Assembly: GCF_963662255.1 (NCBI RefSeq)
Contig: NC_085049.1
Span: 55,289,158-55,353,157 of the forward strand
Length of the DNA: 64,000 bases
DNA from: Cinclus cinclus
Lineage: Eukaryota; Chordata; Aves; Passeriformes; Cinclidae
Reading direction: 5' to 3'
This document shows, piece after piece, positions 55,641 to 64,000 of the stretch (position 1 is the stretch's first letter; every line of letters begins with the position of its first letter). A model generated the notes under the pieces. It saw nothing but the letters and a program-made list of their open reading frames with translations, did not search any database and was not told where the DNA came from. Made by a program: the position numbers and the translations under genes.

Positions 55641-58442
55641 ACATCTTCCTAGTGAAGTCCAAGGCAGCACTCCCAAGCTGTCCCAGGGAGCAGTCTCTTC
55701 ACAAGGTTTCTGCTTCACTTCTGATTTTTGATTGTGTGGTTTCATTTAAAATCTACAGGCCATGGAAAGTAGTGGGGCTGATTTGGGATTTTTGCCTGAG
55801 GCACAACATCCAGCCTGGATGTTCTTTGACTTTCACTGTGATGTATCCTTCAAATAAATTTCTTAAAGTGAAATTTTGTGTTGTGTTGGGAAGTCCGACT
55901 TTGTGCCTGTTTCCCCAAACAGGAGGTTGCCCTAGTGACAGTGTCATGTAGGGTGTGTGGTGCAGTGTGTTACTAATTATTGTACATTGTACATTCCGTA
56001 TATTCTGACTTGCATTTGTTACTAATTAGGAATTACTGTACTGCTGATGGTCTCTGGTGTTCCCTGTGTGTTGTCCATAGGGTAAACATCTGCCAGAAGG
56101 TGATGTTTTTCCCAAAGAAGATCTAAACAGCCATCTCCCCCCACCCTCCCTGCAATTTCCCCAAAGTTTCAGACTTCCCTGGCTTCAGTGTGAAATGCCT
56201 ACAGGCATAGCCATGAAGAGTTACAGGCAGCCAGTATTGCTGTGGATCATGACTTACTGCAAAGCTGGGAATGCCAGGCAGTGCAGTACAATCTTATGAA
56301 GAATTAAAAGAGGTTTTGAAAAATGGAAGCAAGTGTGGGTTTAAATGGTGAGTTCTTCAGTGTGACCCATCAAGTGCTGTAAAAATGGAGTTCTCCCATT
56401 AACAATGTGCAAACAGCAACAGGAAAGGGAGAACTTAGCCATGTACTTAATTTATTTCTTTAAACCTCTGAAGCTGTCGGAAGCAGCAGCAGTGGGCTGT
56501 CCCCACTGTGCTGCAGTGTCCTGGGATGCCCTGATGTCCCTGGTACCCTGCTGGGTGATTGATCTACCCCAGACAGGTCCTGTGTAGTGGTGATAGTGTA
56601 TTATGAGGTGGCACAGCTTAGCGTGGGCTATGATAATGATATTTCATAGCCTTTGGAGATAATATTTGTAGAAGTGGTTTTAGAAATTGGGGAAAAGTGT
56701 TGCTCTTTCTGAGCGGTATTTTCCCATCCTTTCCAAATCCATCCTTTATCCAGTGTGTGGAGAGGTGAGCTGAGTGGAGATAATTGCTGTAGCCATGTGG
56801 GCCTGCAAACCAAGTGGATGCACTCCATAGTCTGGTTTTCCAGAATTCATATCAGTGCTGCTGAAAATAGCTTTTTCTTTAGATGCTCTTGCTTCTGCTG
56901 CTTTGGGATGACACAAAATGTGTCCATGGCATTTAGTAATTTTTAACTTTTGCAGTTTGGCTTCTGATGGTTGAGTTGCCTTAATTTTCTCTTGATATCC
57001 TTTCTATCTCATCCTTCAAATAGGATGGAACTTGAAGTCTGCAGGGACAGGGGGGAGCCACAAAAGTTCATTCCTAACTGTGGCCACAAAACTTCTGGTT
57101 AGTTGCTTCTGCTGATCTTATGGGTTAGACATAAACTTTTAACATGTCTAACATCTAACTAGGCTTGGGATGGGAAAGGAAGAAGTAGATCACCCCTGTA
57201 GCACCAGTGGAGGGGGTGAAAATAGGGTAAGTGGGTTTTGGCTCCACTTTTACTTACTTATGTGCTTCAAAAATGGTTGCTGAATATGTGTTGTGATGGA
57301 GTTACCTCCAGAACCTCCTAATAACATGCAGCTGGTTAAAAGAGCACACTGACCATCTTGAAAGTCCGTGTACTGTCACTGGAAGATACATGCTGATACA
57401 GGCTTTGTGTATTTCCCAAACATTTTCCCTTCCTCTTAGTGCTCTGATTTCCCAGCCCTGTGACCTGCAAGAGCCCCTGGTGTTAACCAGAGCCATGGAA
57501 ATTTGCAATGATGTAGGATGTCAAGATTGATGGGCTGGGGTACCCTCCTCCTGCAGCTCCTTCGGCAGTGTGACTGGTAGGACAGTTGGTGCTGAGGCTC
57601 CCTGCCACCAAAGGACCTGGATTTTGGCATCATGGTGCAGGGATTTCTTACCAGCATGTGACCATGTCTCCCAGCTCATAACCTGGAATTGTTTCTAGGC
57701 CTGCATTGTCCAGCATCCTGGGAAGGACCCTTGGTAGTTGCTCTTGGGGAAGCAGGATTTCCAGGGACTTCACTGAGAGTGGAGAAAGGCAGCTAAGAAG
57801 AGACGTGGGGAACAACCCAGCTTTTGATAATCCCTGATAAGCCACTTGGCACCAGGCTGATCCCCTGAGCTGCTGATACAACAGTTGGGAATAGCCTCTC
57901 AGGAAGGCCGGGGACTTCCCAAGAAGTCACATTATAGGGTAGATGTGCTGCAGATACCCTCCACCCCAGCTGTCACTGTGGGGATGCCTGTCACCTCCAA
58001 ACACTGGGATGAAGGATGGAGGTATTTTCATGAGGGCCATGAACTCTGTAAAGAACGGGTGAGCCTGAATAAACTTGTTTTCCTGATCCTGCCTAGACAA
58101 GGTAACAGCTACCTTTTAAAAACACAAAGTACACGACAGGCACTTGCAGTTACTTCTCTGAGAAACAGAAATGACCGTGTTGTGGGTCTTTGATCAGCAG
58201 CTGCTGTGGCAGCCCTGGCCTGGCTTTGTAATGCCCTGGAACTTGCCAGAGCTATTGAGCGGGTCATGCATTAGCTCTGGGAAATGCCGGGCGTTGGTCT
58301 TGCTGTCCGTGTGTCCCTTCAAAGCCAAGGGCAGGGTGCTGTGGAGGACCAGTCCCCTCCTGGGTGTGTTAAGTCCCACTTGTGAGGCACAGGGATGTGC
58401 TGGGCACGATGGGGCGTTCTCTGAAGTGAACAGTTCTTAATT

Positions 58443-58516
58443 ACAGAATTATAGGATGGTATGGGTTAGAAAGGTCCTTAAAGAACGTCTATTTTGACTG
58501 CCCTGCCATGGGCAGG
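58443..58516 (-). mobile_element. Avian CR1 LINE, truncated 3' end
   Basis: The plus strand reads 'acagaattataggatggt', 'atgggttagaaaggtcctta', 'aagaac', then 'tgccctgccatgggcagg'. This is the reverse complement of the avian CR1 3' end (ACAGAATCATAGAATGG, TTTGGGTTGGAAGGGACCTT, AAAGATCATCTAG, then CCCTGCCATGGGCAGG). Only about 75 bases remain, as is typical of 5'-truncated CR1 copies. It is the best single clue that the host is a bird. An AATAATAATAATG tract follows. Confidence 0.85.
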
Positions 58517-60510
58517 AATAATAATAATGATGTTGCAGGGAGCTCTTGCTTTCTGGTGTGTTATTAGGGATGGTTTATTTACAAAGTACCTCTGCAGGCA
58601 GTGCAGATGATGTCAAATAAAAAGCAATTTTGAGGTAGGGTGCCAACAGAGGAGCTGTTTGGTTAAGTACCAGGAAGTTTGCACCCTGGCAGCGTGGTCT
58701 GATATAATTTTGCCATAACCTTCGAAATCTTTATTTCTGGTTAGGATTTTTCATTTATTGTGTTTTATCTCCCCCTCCCCGCCTTGTTGCTAAATACTGC
58801 TCTTTTTCAATTATGCATGAATTGTCTTCACTTCCTCTTCTCTCCCTGTACTATAAACAGATTTCCCTGAAGTCCCTGTGCTTCCTGAACTTGCTGATCC
58901 TCTTGGTGACATCTCCCCAGTTGTGCCTGTCTTCCTACTCTCATCCCCCCAGTCCCCTTAAGCCTGCAGCCTTTGACACAAAATTTTGCTTTTGGGAGGT
59001 GTACGTGTCAGCCTTGGCTTTCAGCTCCACTGAGCTAAATCCATGGCAGCAGGGGAATGTTTTCCAGGTTTATACTAGCATAGTTGAGCAGAGACTTCCC
59101 CATTCCCTCTGTTCTTGTGGGGTTATTGTTGAAATCTATCTATTCTTCCATGTATGTTTCCAATCCCATAAGAATAGTAGTAAAGATTGCTTAATTAATC
59201 TAGGATTCTTTTCCTCCAAGACATATTCATATTTGGAAGACATTCGGGTTTTTCTGGGCAGAATCTTTCTTTATTGAACTTTTCTTTTAGTCATTGTGCT
59301 GGTTTATGTTGTGAATTTTATTTCTCTTAATATAGCAGTTGATTGGAATCTCCTAACTCATTGTCTTAGCCCATCCCTATGTCATATACCTCTTTTCTAC
59401 AAACTGTCTCCAGACTGCTTGTATCTTGCTGGTTCCATATGAGCTCCAAGACTGCTCAACAGCAGTTTTATAGTCTTGGTGTATATTTGGTTTATTTAGA
59501 TCCCTTCTGTGCATGTTGTTTGGTCTTACTGAGTTGTAAAGTGGTAGGCTAAATTTATCCCTGAAGTCCATTGACTGCAGTAGATGTTTGCTATAGAAGT
59601 AATTTGGCACATTGATTAAATGGATATGCTTCCAAATTTCTTCTTATTTTTATTTTTTTTCCAGGCTTCTCTAAATCATAAGTTTTATCTCTTGTTAAAT
59701 ACATTTGTGTCCTTCATACAGAACACATAGGGAAATAACTATTGAGTGCTTCATCCATCTGGATTCTTGCTATGTGATCCCCCTGCCTTGTTGAACAATA
59801 GACCCATTCTCTCGCCTATATTTTCTTTGGTTATATTTATGAAAACATATACCTGTTTCCCATTACTCTTTCAAGCTAAAAGCAAAACAAAACCCCTACT
59901 GTTTGTTCCCTTAACATTATACCTTATAATGTTTTACCTCCAGCATACATTCAGACTTTTAACTTCTTTCCTTTCCTCTCTCATTTATTTTCTCATTTGA
60001 GAAATGAGCTTGCTTCATGCCAAGAGCCAGGGAAGCCATTTTTTTTGACCTACTTGTTTCTCTCTAGCAATGGAATTGCCTTCACATGTATTTCTTCAGG
60101 TTAGCATTCAGGCTATCCCATCCTCTCTGTTTTGAAATGCAGGTCACTGCTTTCTCAGTTTTTTTTAGTTGAAGATAAATCTGTTTTCCTGAAGAGGGAT
60201 TGCAAGTCCTTTCCTTAGTACTTGGTTCACGCAGAAGGGTCACCAAAATTTTTCTTCTAGATTTTTGGTAAACACTTTCCTTCTAGAAACAAATTTAGCA
60301 TTACCTCATGTCTCATTGCATTTCCCATTGAAATGTGTTATCGTTGCTTCACAGTTCACAAAGTTCTCTGACCTATATATTACAGAATGGCAGGTCTTTC
60401 CCAAGAGCTAGCTCAGCAATTAAAATTTCCCACTGGCACAGATGGTTATGATAATAGGACATATATTTATATATAGACAAAGTGAGAGAGGAGAGAGAGA
60501 GTACTCCTGC
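58517..60510 (+). other. ABTB3: ABTB3 intron 1, T-rich segment
   Basis: No coding exon recognised. From about 58.78 to 60.35 kb the plus strand is strongly enriched in T and pyrimidines. A 154-codon plus frame at 58813-59277 has hydrophobic, Leu/Ser/Phe-rich composition as expected from T-rich DNA and no recognisable domain. A (GA)n tract lies at 60483-60501 after a short AT-rich tract. Confidence 0.55.
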
Positions 60511-60690
60511 ATTTTTCAAAGCAGTGTACAGACATTAGCTAATTAACCCTAATAACTGCTCTGCAAGGAAATTAAAAGTAATTATTCCCACTTTATAGAT
60601 GGATAAACTCAAGAAAGTAAACTAAGTGACACACCAGAGGCCAGCACAAAATGTTGTTAGTGGTGGGTGGGATGAGATTTGAGGACCAAG
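60511..60690 (-). mobile_element. MIR SINE fragment, the best preserved in the window
   Basis: The plus strand follows the reverse-complemented MIR over most of its length: 'aagcagtgtacagacattag', 'ctaattaaccctaataactg', 'ctctgcaaggaaattaaaag', 'taattattcccactttatag', 'atggataaactcaagaaagt', 'aaactaagtgacacaccaga', then a GGTGGGATGAGATTTGAGGA block matching the AGCCAGGATTTGAACC region. Order and spacing agree with the family consensus as remembered. Confidence 0.78.
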
Positions 60691-63600
60691 AACTGTCCTG
60701 GGAAGGCCAGTGTTCAGTACAGCAGGCTGCTGAATGCCAGGTGAGATGTTTCCTGAGATCCAGCTGCTTGATACCTTTTGTATGGTTTCAAATAGTCTCT
60801 GGTGTGCTGATTTATTTACGAGTTAAAATTATTATTTTCAAAGCTTGCCCTTTGCATGGCTTGCATTTGTCATCACCCTGAAGCCAGAAGAAGTGCTTGG
60901 CGCTAGAAGTTTATTTTCTATCCACATTTTTTGGTGTTGAAAACAAGCACATTTGTGTTGTGGCTGCACTGAGGATGTCCGTCTGGTTTCAGTGCAGGGA
61001 GCTCCAGCACCATTTTCTATAAGTGGCCACTCTTGGACTTGAAATGCAATCACTTAGGTTGTTGTTGGAGGCTTCACCCTCCTGGGAAAAAAAAAATAGT
61101 TGAGTACTGACTTTCTTTTGTCATCTTGTCCACTTCACCCATATGGAGGGGTGCATGTCCCAGTCTCATGGATTTGGTCTGTATAATGAAATAAAACGTG
61201 TTGTCCAGTATCACTTTTAAAATATTTTCTTAACTTGCCTGTGAGTTTTGCTTTGTGAGAACTGGACAGGAGTGTTACATTGTGTTGTCAGCTGCTCTTT
61301 TTAACCTCTGCAAGCAGACCTGTAGGTAACCTGTACACTTGCAACCATTTCTGGAATGTCTGTCTTTCAAACGACCTTCATCTCAAGAAGCATATGTAGA
61401 ATCAGATGCAGAGGTCAAAAGCACTTTGGAAAAAGATGGTGGAGTTTTGAATGTTGGTTGCTTTTCAATTTCAGGTAAGCATCTGGCTGAGCACCTAAAA
61501 GCGGGATAATACAGTGTTTACCCTCTTGTTATCAATCTCCAGCAACAGTGATAGTGAAACTTCTCCTTGGGGAGTCATCCTGGTGAGGGTATAGCAGGAT
61601 CATTTGAATTGGAAATGGTCGTGCTAGCTGAATTTTTCTGTGCCTAATGGAAACTACAGCAGGAAGCTGGAGGAATAAAAAACAACCCACCTTTCTTGCT
61701 CTGCAATGCTACTGTCATAACTTATAATGTCATGCAACCCAGTTTATCCCTTGTTGGCCTTCCACCCAGAAAACAGGGAAGTAGTGCAAAGCTGTGCTGG
61801 GTGATGAAGGGCTTTTACTCACTGTCCCACCCTCTGCACAATAGAAATGCATTCTCAGCAGGCATCTGCAAGACCCCAAATCCCTCCCAAAATGAGCATT
61901 GCTCCCGTGCCTGGGAGCTAGACCTATGTGTATGCCTGAGACATGTCCAAAGGCTTCCCCGTGGTCCCTGCTGCTGGGGGAAACCTGTCTTGCCTTCTTG
62001 CCATCTGCAAGAGGGTGAAGCTTTGTTGTTCCTGTGCTTTAGAACAAGGGCAATGTTCCTGGGAATCTGGGGGAGTAGAACATTGGCAGATGCCCTGGGA
62101 GACTGTGCTCACTGTGAGCTTGGGAGAGGGGCTGAAACTGCTGTGCTGCCTGGGAGAACTGCCTGGAGCCCTGCCCAGGCTCTGGGTGGCTGCAGCCAGC
62201 AAGGGAGGAAGCAGAAGGCAGGGAGCTGGTGAACTTCAAGATTTTGTGCCACAGACCCAAGCAAGGAGAGGTGAGGATGCACTGCTGTCTCCCCTGAGCA
62301 GCCATAGTCTCATCACCCCTGGGTGCTGGCAGGGAGGAGGACCTTGCTGGGAGTGCTGCCATCCTATAGCAGTGGTTCCTGCCTCCATCCTGCCTGGGCT
62401 TACTGCATTCAAGAGGAAACTTCATGTTGTATTAATTATCCTTGGTTTGTGCTCAGCTCTATTGTTTGAATGGGGTATTTGGCATAGGTGTAGAATTGGG
62501 CTTGATAAGGCTGAGTGTGGATTTGGTTCATGAAGGAGCATAAATCCAACAGTGCTGCTTTTGGAGGAGCCTCTTTTTGGAAAGAGAATTCATTACATCA
62601 GACTGGTTTAGTTTGTTTGGTTTTTTATTTCCCAAAACTCAGCATCTGTGAAGTTTCTTGCATGCACTGGGGACTATACTATGTGTCTGCTGGTTGGTGG
62701 CAAGGTCCTAGTGTGGTGTTACCCCTCTAGGTAAGCAGGACCTGTGAGATGGCTGCATCACCTAAGCCAGGGTTTCCTGTTGTTTTCTAAGAGCAGTGTC
62801 ATGTGCTGCTTCCCCAAATCCCTGCTTTACCCCTGATTTTGGTATGTGCCCTACAGCTTCCTATGTGCCTGACTCTTGGGGAGCTGAACATCTGGCTGGG
62901 ATTGTTTCAGCATGCTGCAGCAAATGGATGAGCAAAGTCTGTGAAAAAGCAACATGCTATGAAGCAGCATCACAAGAATATGTGGGATTTGAAATGGCCT
63001 CTGGAGTTGCTTCTTATATGCAGAGTTAAATTAAGGTTTCTGAAATTTGGAGTCAGGCGGGAAAAGGGTTTACTGGAAGGTGTAGCTCACAAGAGCTCAT
63101 TACAGAAACCTGGGTAAAAAAAGGCTCTTAGGAATCTGGTGGACTGGTTATATGAAATACTGAGGAAAACCAGACTCTGTTCCAGATTTTGCCCTTCAAT
63201 ATGCTTCTGTCTTCATTGAAGCCAGCAAACAACATTGCATATACATCTGAGGTCAGGGTTTTGCATATTAAAAGAAGCAGGCTTAGGGTGTTTATTGTTG
63301 GTGTGCAGAATTAACTCTGCAGGGGATAAGTGCAGTTTACTTTCCTCTGGTCTAACATAAGAATGCTTCAAGTAAGTGCATGTACTAGCAGGGACTTAAA
63401 GCAAAATCTGAAAAAATGCATGCTTAAAAAAATAAAGTACAAATTATAACTTTATTTCAAGGTTAGCATTATATTTTTCATTCTGCAGAAAATTAAGATT
63501 AAAAAATTGCTTTTTGTATGGCACTAATGGATTGGTTACATAATTTGAGCAGATCTGTGCTCAAGCTGTGAAAAATCTTGAGATGTGACTGTGCTGTGTG

Positions 63601-64000
63601 GAAGAATATTGACAGCGTCTCTGTGGAGTTTTCTGTGCATTAACAAGCAGCCTGGGTGAAGCAAGAGTAAGGTCTATAATACCCAGTTTTCTGAAGATGG
63701 CAAACTGGGCATGCTTTTCACATGGCAGCAGCAGCTGTGAGACGGAAGACCAGGACAGCAAAGAAGAATGGGCAGCTCCTTGCAGTGCTGGAATTAACAT
63801 AGGTGTGTGGAGACACTAATACACTTGGGGTGAAAATAACTATCAGACAGAAATTAAAAAGAGATTATTAAAATGCAGAGGAGCAGAGAAAGCCTGAGGA
63901 TACCTCCCATAACTAGCTAATCAAATGTGAGTATTCAGTTTGATGTGCTGCAGAAAGCAAATGTTATTTGCCTTCCAGGACTACAAGAGAATATGACCAA
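60691..64000 (+). other. ABTB3: ABTB3 intron 1, end of window
   Basis: No coding exon or RNA gene recognised. Two overlapping plus frames at 61696-62232 and 61943-62533 (178 and 196 codons) have no recognisable domains, and the minus strand is open across much of the same region, which argues for chance in a GC-richer patch. The intron continues beyond the window. Confidence 0.55.

Noticed and set aside
55391..55951. 186-codon plus ORF
   Set aside because: No recognisable domain; overlapping minus-strand frames of over 100 codons suggest chance openness in a GC-richer patch of the intron.
61943..62533. 196-codon plus ORF overlapping a 178-codon ORF in another frame
   Set aside because: Two plus frames and one minus frame are open in the same region, with no domain signal.

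Overview
This looks like a vertebrate nuclear genome window, most likely from a bird. It has one unmistakable protein-coding exon, long AT-rich non-coding flanks, very few interspersed repeats, one young avian-type CR1 retrotransposon tail (about 58443-58516, minus strand), an older CR1-like fragment, and several worn MIR-type SINE fragments. No tRNA, rRNA, CRISPR array or bacterial-style gene organisation was seen.

The gene is ABTB3 (also called BTBD11), the ankyrin-repeat and BTB-domain protein. Its first coding exon runs on the plus strand from 36930 to 37887. It encodes the N-terminal 319 codons plus one base, and ends at a consensus splice donor that splits a glycine codon. The exon lies inside a strong CpG island (about 36216-38145). 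The island also holds a promoter-like zone with a two-copy CCAAT / octamer-like / GC-box module, a GGAGC-type pentamer repeat, a GC-rich 5' leader with a CGG/CAG repeat, and a nine-codon upstream ORF that overlaps the main start codon out of frame.

Layout: 1 to about 36.2 kb is upstream intergenic sequence without a recognisable gene, containing eroded SINE/LINE fragments, simple repeats, a striking imperfect inverted repeat at 32958-33035 and several AT-rich blocks that could be conserved non-coding elements. About 36.2-38.1 kb is the promoter, exon 1 and start of intron 1. From 37888 to the end is the first intron of ABTB3, more than 26 kb long. I see no second coding exon in it. It contains a small CpG-dense patch near 55.5 kb, a C16 homopolymer, the CR1 tail and the clearest MIR copy.

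I found no clear sign of a previously undescribed multi-gene system. The more interesting observations concern regulation of ABTB3 (duplicated promoter module, overlapping uORF, near-consensus splice donor inside codon 5) and the hairpin at about 33.0 kb. Almost all other ORFs in the window are short, unrecognisable, or antisense shadows of GC-rich sequence.
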